Shown in pieces: positions 1 to 10,172 of a DNA stretch of 64,000 nt. The DNA comes from JAJDAH01 sp964487605. GTDB lineage: Bacteria > Myxococcota_A > Polyangia > Polyangiales > Polyangiaceae. The stretch is from assembly GCA_964487605.1 (NCBI GenBank), contig CAZARU010000016.1, forward strand, positions 18,576 to 82,575. Direction: 5' to 3'. Position 1 is the first letter of the stretch, and every line of letters starts with the position of its first letter. Position numbers and translations under genes: made by a program. The notes below the pieces were generated by a model. It searched no databases. It saw nothing but the letters and a program-made list of their open reading frames with translations, and was not told the DNA's origin.

Positions 1-261
1 CGATTCTCGCCGGCCAGCGGCGCCTTCGAATCCACTGCGGGCCAGCAGCTCGGCGCTGGTACGGAAGTCGGCACCCGTGCAGAAGTGTCGCCCGGTCCCC
101 GTGACGACCACGACGCGCACGAGCGCGTCTCCTCGGAGCGCGGAGACGCGATCGGAGAACGCATCGAGCAGCTCCGGCGTCATGGCGTTGCGCTCGGCCT
201 CGCGGTTCAGCGTCAGCACCGCCACGTGATCGGAGATCCGGAGTTCGACGGCGTCGCTCAC
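1..261 (-). CDS. Enoyl-CoA hydratase/isomerase (crotonase), 3' end off the window
   Basis: The first 87 codons are present and the gene runs off the left edge. The reading begins MSDAVELRISDHVAVLTLNR and continues through NAMTPELLDAF and VVVVTGTGRHFCTGAD, the usual start of the crotonase fold; the last of these corresponds to the oxyanion-hole segment (G-x-x-F-C-x-G-A-D). The expected reaction is hydration or isomerisation of an enoyl-CoA in the cytoplasm. The GTG start at 261 overlaps the TGA of the upstream CoA ligase (GTGA), so the two are probably translationally coupled. Substrate cannot be told from this fragment. Family assignment is secure, exact activity is not. Confidence 0.85.
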   Translation of the reverse strand, partial: MSDAVELRISDHVAVLTLNREAERNAMTPELLDAFSDRVSALRGDALVRVVVVTGTGRHFCTGADFRTSAELLARSGFEGAAGRRES

Positions 262-1808
262 TCGTGCTTCTCCTCTTCCCCGCGCAGCGCGGCCACGGCG
301 GCGCGCTCCCGCAGCTCGCGCCGCAGGGTCTTTCCCATGGCGTTCTTCGGCAGCTCCGGGACCAGCTCGATGCGACGCGGCGCCTTGTAGTCGGCCACGT
401 GGTCGAGCAGGAAGGCGCGCAGGGCCGACGCCGTCGCCGACCCTCCCGGTCGAAGGACGACGAACGCGACCAGATCCTCACCGAGCACGTCGTGGGGAAT
501 GCCGACGACGGCGCTCTCGGCGACGTCGGGGTGCTCGCCGAGCGCGGCCTCGACCTCTGCAGGGAAGACGTTGTGACCGCCGCGAATGACCACGTCCTTC
601 TTGCGGTCGTCGAGGTACAGGAAGCCGGCGTCGTCGAAGTGCCCGACGTCGCCCGTGCGGAGCCAGCCGTCCTCGGTCCACGTCGCCCGCGTCGCGGCTT
701 CGTCGCGAAAGTACCGGCGCCGCGCCCCGGGGACGCGCATCCAGATCTCGCCGCGTGCTCCCGTCGGCACGACGTGCCCCTCGTCGTCGCGGATCGTGAG
801 CTCCGCGGGAGGGTTCGGCCGACCGATGGACCCCGGGCGCGCGAGCGCGTCCTCGGGGCGAAGGGAGCAGCTTGCCGCGCCGCCCTCCGTCAAGCCGTAG
901 ACGTTCACCTGCAGCACCCCGGGGAGCGCCGTGGCGAGGCGCTTCACCGTGTCGGGCGGCGTCGCCGCGCTTCCGTAGAGCAGGAGTCGAAGCGACGAGA
1001 AGTCCCGCCGGCCGAACACGTCGTGGTCGAGCATCAGGCGCAGCATGGCCGGCGCCAGGTAGGCGAGCGACACGCGGTGCTCCTGCACCAGGGTCGCCGC
1101 GCGGTCGGCGTCGAAGCGCGGCATGACGATCACCGTCATGCCGCCCGCCAGGCCCATCATCGTCATGCCGTGCGTTCCGGCGAAGGTGAACAGGGGGAAC
1201 GCGTGCAGGAACGTCGCGCCCTCGAACATCCGGACGGCCTTGTTGCGCGCGAGCATCGCGACGTCCCGGTGACTCGAGGCCACGCCCTTCGGTCGCCCCG
1301 TGGTGCCGGAGGTGTACAGGATGTCGGCCAGGCCGTCGTCGGGCAGGTCGGGCAGCGACGCCGAACGCTCGCCGGCCGACGGAAGGCGCCACGACTCCGG
1401 GACACCAGCGTCAGCCGTCGACACGATGAAGCGGTGCCGCGCGCGCGCGGCGATGTCGTCGCTGACGTTCGTGCTGCCCGGCTCACCGAGCAGCAGCCGC
1501 GGCTCGGCGTGATCGACGATGGCAGCCGCCTCGCGCGCGGTCAGCCGCGTGTTCAAGGGAACGACCACGCCGCCGGCCTTCTGGATCGCGAAGTAGGCGA
1601 CGACGTAGTCGCACGCATGGGCGTTGGAGACCCGCAGGGCGACGCGGTCGTCGGGCGCGACGCCTGCCGCGACGAGCGCGAGGGCGAGACGGTCGCTTCG
1701 AGCGTCCCACTCCGCGAACGTGAGTGAAGCGCCGCCGTCGACGCGCACCGCGACGCGGTCTCCGAGCTCTGCGGCCCGCTCGCGCAGCACCGTCGGCACG
1801 CGCGTCAC
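258..1808 (-). CDS. AMP-dependent acyl-CoA synthetase/ligase
   Basis: A 516-residue ANL-superfamily enzyme of normal length for class I CoA ligases. The AMP/phosphate-binding motif ILYTSGTTGRPKGV, the adenylate motif YGLTEGG, the hinge region YLDDRKKDVVIRGGHNVFP and the C-terminal catalytic lysine segment LPKNAMGKTLRREL are all present. It should activate a carboxylic acid with ATP and CoA to the acyl-CoA, AMP and PPi. The GTG start at 1808 overlaps the stop of the flavin reductase gene, and its own stop overlaps the crotonase start, making a three-gene transcript. The context (crotonase, acyl-CoA dehydrogenase, monooxygenase) points to degradation of a fatty or aromatic acid; the substrate is unknown. 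Confidence 0.92.
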   Translation of the reverse strand: MTRVPTVLRERAAELGDRVAVRVDGGASLTFAEWDARSDRLALALVAAGVAPDDRVALRVSNAHACDYVVAYFAIQKAGGVVVPLNTRLTAREAAAIVDHAEPRLLLGEPGSTNVSDDIAARARHRFIVSTADAGVPESWRLPSAGERSASLPDLPDDGLADILYTSGTTGRPKGVASSHRDVAMLARNKAVRMFEGATFLHAFPLFTFAGTHGMTMMGLAGGMTVIVMPRFDADRAATLVQEHRVSLAYLAPAMLRLMLDHDVFGRRDFSSLRLLLYGSAATPPDTVKRLATALPGVLQVNVYGLTEGGAASCSLRPEDALARPGSIGRPNPPAELTIRDDEGHVVPTGARGEIWMRVPGARRRYFRDEAATRATWTEDGWLRTGDVGHFDDAGFLYLDDRKKDVVIRGGHNVFPAEVEAALGEHPDVAESAVVGIPHDVLGEDLVAFVVLRPGGSATASALRAFLLDHVADYKAPRRIELVPELPKNAMGKTLRRELRERAAVAALRGEEEKHE

Positions 1809-2467
1809 CCGTCGTCCTCCTCGGGCGCGAACGTGCCGTAGCCGCCGCGGTAGTAGAGCAGCGGCGCGCCCTTGCCGAGGCCCGTGGCTCGCAGCTCGCC
1901 GACGTAAATGTCGTGATCACCCCCGGGCAACGTCGCAACGAGGAGGCACTCCATGTACGCGTGCGCGCCGGCCAGGACGGGACAGCCGGTGGCACGCCCT
2001 GCCGCCCACTCGACGCCGGCGAACTTGTCGATTCCGCTCGTCGCGAACCGGGTGGAGAGCGCCGCCTGGTGCGAACCGAGCACGTTGACGACGAACCGTC
2101 CGGTGGCCGCGATGACCGGGTGCGCCTCCGCGGCCTTGTCCACGCACACGAGGCACAGCGGGGGCGACTTCGAGACGGACGAAAAAGCCGTCGCCGTCAG
2201 CGCGGCCGGGACGCCGTTCGCGTCCATCGCCGTGACCACGGTGACTCCGCCCGCGAAGCGCGCCATCGCCGTGCGGAACTCTTCCGCGCCGACGACGGCA
2301 CCGCCGCGCGCGGCCCTGGCGGTCCTTCCCCGCCCGCCGGCGCCCGTGCGTCGCTTCGTAGCCTCGGCGCGCTTGCCCACCGGCTTCGCGCCGGAGGCTC
2401 GCGACGGCTTCACCTCGCGCTCTCGTCGCGGCCGTCGCCTGGTCACGTGAGGCCGGTGCGGCGGCAT
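1805..2467 (-). CDS. Flavin reductase-like (FMN-binding split barrel) protein
   Basis: The C-terminal 160 or so residues are a typical flavin reductase domain: FRTAMARFAGGVTVVTA, then ALTATAFSSVSKSPPLCLVC, VNVLGSHQ and GGDHDIYVGEL. Such proteins supply reduced FMN to two-component flavin monooxygenases, which fits the divergent luciferase-like monooxygenase at 2730. Before the domain lies a basic Arg/Lys/Ala-rich extension of about 55 residues from the ATG at 2467. No good ribosome-binding site was found, and GTG codons at 2446 or 2413 are alternatives, so the N-terminus is uncertain. It is the first gene of a transcript continuing into the CoA ligase through a GTGA overlap. Confidence 0.82.
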   Translation of the reverse strand: MPPHRPHVTRRRPRREREVKPSRASGAKPVGKRAEATKRRTGAGGRGRTARAARGGAVVGAEEFRTAMARFAGGVTVVTAMDANGVPAALTATAFSSVSKSPPLCLVCVDKAAEAHPVIAATGRFVVNVLGSHQAALSTRFATSGIDKFAGVEWAAGRATGCPVLAGAHAYMECLLVATLPGGDHDIYVGELRATGLGKGAPLLYYRGGYGTFAPEEDDG

Positions 2468-2627
2468 GGGCCGCTCGCGGCGAGGTGGTCGGATGGCGCC
2501 ATGAACTGCCCGGCGCGATCCTCGCCCGGAGCGCCACCGCCGCGCCACGGGAGAACGCGACGCCCGGGGATCCCCACGGGAACTGCCGGGATCCGTGCGA
2601 GCGGGGAGGACGGGTGCATGAACTATC

Positions 2628-2652
2628 AAGTACTACTTATCACTTTGTGATA
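2628..2652. promoter_or_regulatory. Two adjacent palindromes in a divergent promoter region (candidate operator)
   Basis: In the spacer between the flavin reductase and monooxygenase genes, two perfect inverted repeats abut: AAGTA-C-TACTT at 2628-2638 and TATCAC-TTT-GTGATA at 2638-2652. The stretch is strikingly AT-rich for this genome. The location suggests binding of the cluster's own MerR-type regulator (3836-4753) or another dimeric repressor; that assignment is inference. The rest of 2468-2729 shows nothing else recognisable except the ribosome-binding site of the monooxygenase. Confidence 0.5.
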
Positions 2653-2729
2653 GGGTCCGACAACGCCGCCGGAACCGGGGGGACGGAGCGAGGCACCCCC
2701 AGGTGCCGACGGGAACGAGGAGGAAAGCG

Positions 2730-3839
2730 ATGACGCGGTTCGGACTACTTCAGCTCTTCGAGTCACCCGAAGGACGGACGGAGAAGCAGTACTTCGACGA
2801 GAACGTCGAGCTCATCGAGTACGCCGACCAGGTCGGCCTCGACGAGGTGTGGCTCGCCGAGCACCACTTCAGCGACTACGGCGTGATGCCCTCCACGCAG
2901 GTCTTCGCCGCCTTCGCCGCAGCACGGACCAAGCGCATTCGGCTGGGAACGGGGGTGGTCGTGCTGTCCTTCCACAATCCCGTTCGCGTCGCCGAAGAGT
3001 TCGCGTTCATCGATCAGCTCTCCGAGGGTCGCCTCGACTTCGGTGTCGGGCGTGGCTACCAGCCCGCCGAGTTTCGCGGCTACGGCGTGGACATGAAGAC
3101 GAGCCGCGAGCGGTTCACCGAGTGCTTCGAGATCATTCGCCGCTCGTGGACGGAGGACGAGCTGAACTTCAAGGGCGAGTTCTACGAGTTCAGCGGGATC
3201 AAGGTTCGACCGCGTCCGTACCAGAAGCCGCACCCGCCGCTCTTCGGCGCGTCCTTCAACCCCGACACGATCCGCCACCAGGGGGAGCAGGGCCTGAACC
3301 TCCTGTTCTCGCCCCTCCTGTCGCCGCCGAGCAAGGTGGAGGAGTACCGGGCAGCGCTTCGAGAAGGCGGCCACGACCCGGCGACCTTTCGCGTCGGCGG
3401 GCTGGCGTTCGTGTACGTGGACGAGGATCGCGAGAAGGCTCTGGCCGACTTCGAGGACGCCTGCATGTGGTACTTCCGGAAGTTCACGAAGATGGTTCCG
3501 GCGAAGGAGTATCCGGATACCGAGGGCTACTACCGGAACCTCCACGGCACGCTCACGGAGTTCCTGGCGGCCTACGATTCCGGCGCGCTCTCGTTCCGGC
3601 AGATCGTGGAAGACGGCCCCTTCAGTCACGCGTTCCTCGTCGGAGATCCCGACTACGTCCGTGGCAAGGTCGAGAAGCTCATCGCGGCCTACGGGCTGAC
3701 GGAGGTGCTCTGCTGGACGCGGCTCGGCGGCCTGGACCACAAGCTGGTCATGCGGTCCATGGAGAAGTTCGTGACCCGAGTCGTTCGGCCCATGCGCGCG
3801 GCCGCGAGCCCGGAGCAGCGCGCGGCATCGCCGGCGTGA
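2730..3839 (+). CDS. LLM-class flavin-dependent monooxygenase (luciferase-like)
   Basis: A 369-residue bacterial luciferase-like oxidoreductase. The N-terminal strand RFGLLQLFE, the segment GLDEVWLAEHHFSDYG and the stretch IDQLSEGRLDFGVGRGYQ are characteristic of the TIM-barrel family. It would use reduced FMN and O2 to oxygenate a small molecule, with reduced flavin plausibly supplied by the divergent flavin reductase. The ATG at 2730 is preceded by a strong GAGGAGGAAAG ribosome-binding site, which decides against an upstream in-frame start at 2703. It is followed directly by the MerR gene (GTGA overlap) and then an acyl-CoA dehydrogenase. Substrate unknown. Confidence 0.9.
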   Translation: MTRFGLLQLFESPEGRTEKQYFDENVELIEYADQVGLDEVWLAEHHFSDYGVMPSTQVFAAFAAARTKRIRLGTGVVVLSFHNPVRVAEEFAFIDQLSEGRLDFGVGRGYQPAEFRGYGVDMKTSRERFTECFEIIRRSWTEDELNFKGEFYEFSGIKVRPRPYQKPHPPLFGASFNPDTIRHQGEQGLNLLFSPLLSPPSKVEEYRAALREGGHDPATFRVGGLAFVYVDEDREKALADFEDACMWYFRKFTKMVPAKEYPDTEGYYRNLHGTLTEFLAAYDSGALSFRQIVEDGPFSHAFLVGDPDYVRGKVEKLIAAYGLTEVLCWTRLGGLDHKLVMRSMEKFVTRVVRPMRAAASPEQRAASPA

Positions 3840-4753
3840 GCGCGCGACGCGACATGGCCCTCACGCGCTCCGGCCAGGGAGGCTCGGCAAAGCCGCTCGC
3901 GAAGGCGGGCGCGTCCGTCGCGTCTGAGCCGAAGCCGCGCCAGAAGCCGGGCGACCGCGCCCGAGGATCGCGCTCGAAGCGTCCCACCGAGGCGCCCGCA
4001 GCCTCCAAGCAGTCCGCGACCGCCGCGGCGCGGCCACGACGGAGCGTTCGCCAGCGCCCGGGCCTGCGCATCGGGCAGGTTGCCCGCGCGGCGGGCGTCG
4101 CACCCAGCGTGATCTCGTTCTACTCCGCCGAGGGGTTGCTCCCACCCCCCGTGAAGACGAGCCGGAACAGCGCCTGGTACTCGCCGGAGACCGTGGAGTG
4201 GGTGAAGCTCATTCGAGAGCTGCAGCAGGCCGCGTTTCTCCCCCTGCGCGTCGTGAAGAAGATCGTCGGAGCGGGCAGCAGCGTGGAGCGAATCCGGGAG
4301 ACGTTCCTGGCGCGACCGATCGCGCCGGCGCTCAAATCGCTCGGCCCCGTGAACGAGGCGGAGCTGCTCCGCTCGACCGGCTTCGACGCTGCGATCCTGG
4401 GACGACTCGAGGCGCTAGGTGTGCTCACGCCGCGCCAGGCCTCCGGACAGCGGAGCTACTCTTCGGAGGACGCGACGATCGTCCGACAGCTCGGGCGCAT
4501 GCGCGACGCCGGGCTGACGGCGGACCGCGGCTTCGGGCCGGACCAGATGCGCATCTACCAGGTCGCGGTGGAGCGGCTCGCGCGCGAAGAGGTGCGCTTC
4601 GCGGTCGAGGGACTGGTGGGGCGTGTGGCCCCAGAGTCCCTTCAGGAAGCCGCTGCGACCTGGATGGACGCCGCCGACGAGATCCTGCGCACCATGCACA
4701 GGAAGGCCCTCAAGCACCAGCTGCGCGACCTGGGCAGCCGGATGAAAAAGTAG
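3836..4753 (+). CDS. MerR-family transcriptional regulator
   Basis: About 305 residues. A basic, Ala/Lys-rich tail of some 75 residues is followed by a MerR winged helix: LRIGQVARAAGVAPSVISFY then AEGLLPPP and a second helical segment. A C-terminal region (roughly 160-305) has a second helix-turn-helix-like stretch, LEALGVLTPRQASGQRSYS, resembling a second MerR-like domain. The GTG at 3836 overlaps the stop of the monooxygenase, matching other junctions here; an ATG at 3854 is an equally possible start. The gene lies inside the operon it probably controls, and the palindromes at 2628-2652 are the natural candidate site. Confidence 0.82.
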   Translation: MSARRDMALTRSGQGGSAKPLAKAGASVASEPKPRQKPGDRARGSRSKRPTEAPAASKQSATAAARPRRSVRQRPGLRIGQVARAAGVAPSVISFYSAEGLLPPPVKTSRNSAWYSPETVEWVKLIRELQQAAFLPLRVVKKIVGAGSSVERIRETFLARPIAPALKSLGPVNEAELLRSTGFDAAILGRLEALGVLTPRQASGQRSYSSEDATIVRQLGRMRDAGLTADRGFGPDQMRIYQVAVERLAREEVRFAVEGLVGRVAPESLQEAAATWMDAADEILRTMHRKALKHQLRDLGSRMKK

Positions 4754-4766
4754 AAGGAGCGACGCG

Positions 4767-5990
4767 ATGTTCGATTGGACCGACGAGCAGAGGCAGATTC
4801 GTAAGGCGTTCCGGCAGTTCGTGAAGAAGGAGATCGAGCCGCACAACGACGCCATGGAAGACAACACCATGACGCCGTACGAGCCGATGAAGAAGCTCGG
4901 CGAGATGATCGGCGTCAAGGGCATCGCCGATCGCGCCCTGGAGAAGTCCGAGGAGGCGGCGAAGAAGGGCGACGAGTCGAGGGAGCGTGGCGGCCTCGGA
5001 GCTCAGGACCCTCATCTCGCCGCCGTGCTGACCATCGAGCTGTCGCGATGCAACCCCGGCTTCACCATGGCCTTCGGTGCGACCATGGGCCTCTGTGGCC
5101 AGACGCTCATGCGGCGTGGCACGCTCGAGCAGAAGCGGAAGTGGGCGCACCCCGTCTGCTCGCTCGAGAAGGTGGGCTGCTGGGCCATCACGGAGCCCGG
5201 AAGCGGCTCGGACGCCTTCGGCATGCGTACCGTGGCGCGCAAGGTCGGCGCCGACCGCTACGTGCTCAACGGCTCGAAGACGTTCATCACGAACGCGCCC
5301 TACGCCGACGTGATGATCGTCTACGCCAAGCTCGACATTCCGGGTGAAGACATGGGCAAGCGACCGCCCCAGGCGTTCGTGCTCGAGCGCGGCATGAAGG
5401 GGCTCTCGACGGGGAAGCCCCTGGCGAAGATGGGGATGCACAGCTCGCCCACCGGCGAGATCTTCCTCGAGGACGTGGAGGTCGGACGCGAGCACCTGCT
5501 CGGAGAGAAGGAGGCGGAGCCCGCGCATGGTCAGGTGATCGACGTGTTCAAGGGGGAGCGCACCGGCGTGGGGCAAATGTGCTTCGGCATCCTCGAGCGC
5601 GTCCTCGAGGACGCCCTGGCCTATGCGAAGGAGCGCACCACCTGGGGCTCGCCCATCGCGAGCTACCAGCTCATTCAGGACAAGCTGGCGCGCATGATGA
5701 TCGCGTACACGAACGTCAAGAACATCGTGCTCAAGCAGTGCTGGCTGGAGAAGAACAAGGTCAGCGTCTCCCTGGCCGAGGCGAGCGCGCAGAAGCTCTA
5801 CACCACGAAGGTGACGACGGACTGCTGCCTCGAAGCGATCCAGATCATGGGCGGCAACGGCTACATGCGCGAGTACCAGGTGGAGCGGTTCATGCGCGAC
5901 GCCAAGCTGCTGCAGATTGGCGGGGGCACGGACGAGATCCAGACCCTCCACGTGGCGCGCGATCTCATCGAGCGCGGTGTACCGACGTGA
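4767..5990 (+). CDS. Acyl-CoA dehydrogenase
   Basis: A 407-residue flavoenzyme of the acyl-CoA dehydrogenase family, introducing the alpha,beta double bond of an acyl-CoA. FAD- and substrate-binding segments CWAITEPGSGSDAFGMRT and NGSKTFITNA are clear, as is the C-terminal GGNGYMREYQVERFMRDAK. The usual catalytic-Glu loop (EGT) reads IGGGTDEIQ, so the base is not there; Glu264 in KGERTGVG lies where isovaleryl-CoA dehydrogenase carries its base, so that subtype (branched or long acyl chains) is likely. A good GGAG ribosome-binding site precedes ATG 4767, 13 bp after the MerR stop. Confidence 0.93.
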   Translation: MFDWTDEQRQIRKAFRQFVKKEIEPHNDAMEDNTMTPYEPMKKLGEMIGVKGIADRALEKSEEAAKKGDESRERGGLGAQDPHLAAVLTIELSRCNPGFTMAFGATMGLCGQTLMRRGTLEQKRKWAHPVCSLEKVGCWAITEPGSGSDAFGMRTVARKVGADRYVLNGSKTFITNAPYADVMIVYAKLDIPGEDMGKRPPQAFVLERGMKGLSTGKPLAKMGMHSSPTGEIFLEDVEVGREHLLGEKEAEPAHGQVIDVFKGERTGVGQMCFGILERVLEDALAYAKERTTWGSPIASYQLIQDKLARMMIAYTNVKNIVLKQCWLEKNKVSVSLAEASAQKLYTTKVTTDCCLEAIQIMGGNGYMREYQVERFMRDAKLLQIGGGTDEIQTLHVARDLIERGVPT

Positions 5991-6005
5991 ACCGTCGACG
6001 CGACG

Positions 6006-6941
6006 TCAGAAGGACCCGCGAAGCGCCATCCCCGTCGGGAGCGGTGCTCGCGGCGCAAGCGCCGCCGAGTCGCTCGCCGTCGACGACCCGTCGGCGGTGA
6101 GCAGGATCACGACCCCGGCGCCCCCGACGGCGATGGCCGCGCCGTAAGCCACGCGCGTCCAGGTCTGCAGGCGCAGCGCGCGGTCGCGCTTCTCGGCGTC
6201 GGTTCGGTCGGACGCGTTGAACGTGTCGCGCGCGTCCTGGGACTGGAGGCCGACGACGGCGGCGACCCCGACGAGGACGGCGCCGGCGGTCACGGCGGTC
6301 CACCCGACGACGGGCCACGCGGAGCCGCCGTCGCCCGCGGCCGCCGCGGCCCTGCGACGCGATGGCCGCGCGTCCTCGTCGGCGGCCGGCGCGCTCGTGC
6401 GGTCCTTCTCCGCGAACTCGACGACGTGCTCGGCGCCGGCGCGCGCCTCGACCGCGCGGCTCCGCGGGCGCGGGCCACCTTCGAGGAAGACCTGATGCAG
6501 CCCGGGTTCGATGAAGAACTCGGCCGGGGTCTCCCGGCGCACGCCGCCCAGGCGCGCGGTGGTGCCTTCGGGACCCACCACGCTCACGAGCGCGAGCCCA
6601 CGCTTGAGCTTCCCGAACCGTTCCTCGGCGTCGGCCCGAGCGTCGCTGCGCAGATCGCGACCGAGCGCTTCGACGAACGCCTCCGCGGCGCGCCCGCGCT
6701 CCCCGGCCCGCTCCCAGGAGAGCGCGGCGTTGTACGCCGCGTCACCGTGCGGAATGAGGCGATAGGCGCGCTCGAACGCCCCGGCGGCCTTGCGATAGTC
6801 GCCACCGGCGAAGAGCTGCGTGGCTTCGTCGAACGCCCGGGCCGCCTGTTCGGCCTTCTCCTCCTTCGAGTCCGCGCTGGCGCCGGAGCTCGCGAGCAGC
6901 GTCACGCCGAGCAAGGCGACGCCGAGTCCACGGCACCTCAC
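6006..6941 (-). CDS. Exported TPR protein with C-terminal membrane helices, partner of the upstream kinase
   Basis: The 311-residue protein starts with a GTG overlapping the kinase stop (GTGA) and has a cleavable-looking signal ending SSGASA. Helical repeats around residues 25-100 (ARAFDEATQLFAGGDYRKAA, AYNAALSWERAGERGRAAEA) look like tetratricopeptide repeats. A beta-rich stretch (TARLGGVRRETPAEFFIEPG) resembles a PEGA-type domain, and two hydrophobic segments near residues 215-235 and 265-285 should span a membrane. It ends RGSF. The same domain order is found in 62635-63669, also directly behind a kinase gene. No enzymatic role is suggested; a periplasmic scaffold or sensor for the kinase is inference. 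Confidence 0.75.
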   Translation of the reverse strand: MRCRGLGVALLGVTLLASSGASADSKEEKAEQAARAFDEATQLFAGGDYRKAAGAFERAYRLIPHGDAAYNAALSWERAGERGRAAEAFVEALGRDLRSDARADAEERFGKLKRGLALVSVVGPEGTTARLGGVRRETPAEFFIEPGLHQVFLEGGPRPRSRAVEARAGAEHVVEFAEKDRTSAPAADEDARPSRRRAAAAAGDGGSAWPVVGWTAVTAGAVLVGVAAVVGLQSQDARDTFNASDRTDAEKRDRALRLQTWTRVAYGAAIAVGGAGVVILLTADGSSTASDSAALAPRAPLPTGMALRGSF

Positions 6942-8716
6942 GGCGACCCGCCGTAGGGGTTGCCGAGGAGCCCACCCTTCGCCGGCGATGGGGCCACCGG
7001 CGAAGGTGCGCGCCTCGGGGAAGCCGGGGCCTGAGCATGTGTCGCCGGGCCGAGCACGACGTCGAACCGCTCCGCAGCGCCGAGCTGCACGGTGCCCGTG
7101 CGCCCGTCGGCGACGGTGATCGACAGCGTCTTGCCCGACTCCTCCAGGGTGACCGCCAGCCTCTGCTCCCGGAGCGCGCGGGTGAACTCCACCTCCCGGT
7201 CCCCCACCCTCACGGCGGTGATGGGCGCTGCAGCCGCGAGGACGATGGTGCGCTCCTCGTCGACCCGGGCGAGCGGAAGGTCGTCCGGGGTCATCGCGCG
7301 GGCGCTGGGTGCCGCCGTGCCGCCCTCGCTCGTGGCGGACGAGGCCGCCTGGACCGTCGGATCCTCCCGGACCGCGATGGCCGCGACGCCGAGCGCCACC
7401 ACGGTGCCCCCCACGGCGAGCACGGCTCCGACCCGCCTGCGCCTGACGGGCGCGGCGCCGGCGCGCGCCGTCGAGACGCTGATCGTCTCGGTCTGGGTGT
7501 GCGTGCCGGTCGCCTCGGGGACGACCTCGACACGCGCTGCGGCGCGCGGGTCGGACGTCATCACGAGGGTGCCTCCTGGCCCGCTCGCCGCCGGATCGCT
7601 GGGCATGGCGTGCCGGTCCAGCACCGTGGGCGCCTCGTCGACGAGCGTGGCGGCGGGCTGGGCGCTGGGTGTCTCGAGCGACGACGGGAGGGCGGCGCGC
7701 GTGATGCGGCTGAGTCTTCCGCGAAGCGCCAGCACCTCGGCGATCTTCGCTCGGCGGCGGTCCAGGCGCTGTGCAACGGCCTGGCGCACGTACTGACCCA
7801 CCTGTCGCTGATCCGCGCGTCCCACGGTCGCGAGCGCGGCCGCCTCGAGCGCCCGACCCAGCTCCTCGGCCGTCGCGTAGCGGCGTGAACGATCGGGCTC
7901 GAGCGCGCGAGCGACGACGTCGTCGAGGCGCGGGGGAACGTCGGGGCGCACCAGGCGAAGCCGCGGAGGCGGCTGGGACACGATGCGTAGCAGCGTCGCC
8001 GCGTCGTTGGTCGTGGGGTGGAGGCGCGTCCCCGCGAGCAGCTCCCACACCACGACGCCGACCGCCCAGATGTCGCACGTACGGTCCAGTGGGTGGCCCA
8101 GCGCCTGTTCGGGCGCCATGTACGCGACTTTGCCCTTGATGAGCCCCGTGCCCGTCATCGCCAGACGCGTCGCGGCCTTGGCCACGCCGAAATCGGTCAG
8201 CTTCGAGATGCCGTCCACGCCGACGAGGACGTTGTGCGGCGTCACGTCGCGGTGCACCAGCCCCATGAGGTCGCCAGAGGCATCGCGCAGCTCGTGCGCC
8301 GCATGCAGGCCCGCGAGCACGTCCACCACGATGCGCAGCGTGACGCTCTCCGGGATGCGAACCTGAGCGTCGTCAGCCAGTCGCGCCAGACCGGCGAGGG
8401 TCTCGCCCTCCACGTACTCCATCACCAGGAAGACGCCGTGCGGATCCTCGCCGACGTCGAGCACGGAGACCACGTTCGGGTGGCGGATGCGGCCGGCGAG
8501 GTTCGCCTCGTCGACGAGCGCCGTCGCGAATCCCGACTCGTCGCGCAGGTGGGAGTGGGTCAACTTGAGCGCCACTTCCTTCTCGAATCCGCCCAGACCC
8601 GTCGTCCGCGCGAGGTACACCGTGCCCATGCCCCCCGACGCGATGGGCAGGAGAAGCTCGTAGCGTCCGACCCTCTCGGGGAACGGCGTCGGCTCCGCGT
8701 GGCCACCCGTGTGCAC
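6938..8716 (-). CDS. Transmembrane Ser/Thr protein kinase (Hanks type)
   Basis: A 592-residue kinase. The glycine loop IASGGMGTVYLA, Lys51, Glu70, the catalytic loop HRDVTPHN with Asp157, Asp175 of DFG and the APE motif are all intact, so it should be active. The HRDVTPHN loop departs from the more common HRDLKPEN. The kinase domain ends near residue 295, followed by a proline/alanine-rich linker, a single membrane helix at about 430-449 and a C-terminal extracytoplasmic part. The GTG start at 8716 is 6 nt after the FHA activator stop and the gene overlaps the downstream TPR gene, so all belong to one transcript. The FHA domain next door is a plausible phospho-Thr reader. Confidence 0.93.
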   Translation of the reverse strand: MHTGGHAEPTPFPERVGRYELLLPIASGGMGTVYLARTTGLGGFEKEVALKLTHSHLRDESGFATALVDEANLAGRIRHPNVVSVLDVGEDPHGVFLVMEYVEGETLAGLARLADDAQVRIPESVTLRIVVDVLAGLHAAHELRDASGDLMGLVHRDVTPHNVLVGVDGISKLTDFGVAKAATRLAMTGTGLIKGKVAYMAPEQALGHPLDRTCDIWAVGVVVWELLAGTRLHPTTNDAATLLRIVSQPPPRLRLVRPDVPPRLDDVVARALEPDRSRRYATAEELGRALEAAALATVGRADQRQVGQYVRQAVAQRLDRRRAKIAEVLALRGRLSRITRAALPSSLETPSAQPAATLVDEAPTVLDRHAMPSDPAASGPGGTLVMTSDPRAAARVEVVPEATGTHTQTETISVSTARAGAAPVRRRRVGAVLAVGGTVVALGVAAIAVREDPTVQAASSATSEGGTAAPSARAMTPDDLPLARVDEERTIVLAAAAPITAVRVGDREVEFTRALREQRLAVTLEESGKTLSITVADGRTGTVQLGAAERFDVVLGPATHAQAPASPRRAPSPVAPSPAKGGLLGNPYGGSP

Positions 8717-8722
8717 GCGCGG

Positions 8723-10078
<1,356 letters not shown>

Positions 10079-10172
10079 CCTCAGCCTACACCGGTCGCCA
10101 CCGGGCCGCCCACCCTCGTCCGGAGTCCTCACGGAATCGTCCACTCTCGCAGGTCGGCGTCTGGACGTCGGG

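Noticed and set aside
264..1727. Long open frame on the plus strand opposite the CoA ligase
   Set aside because: Antisense frames stay open because of high GC; it has no domain or start signal, while the minus strand encodes a complete ligase. Many similar shadow frames across the window were dropped for the same reason.
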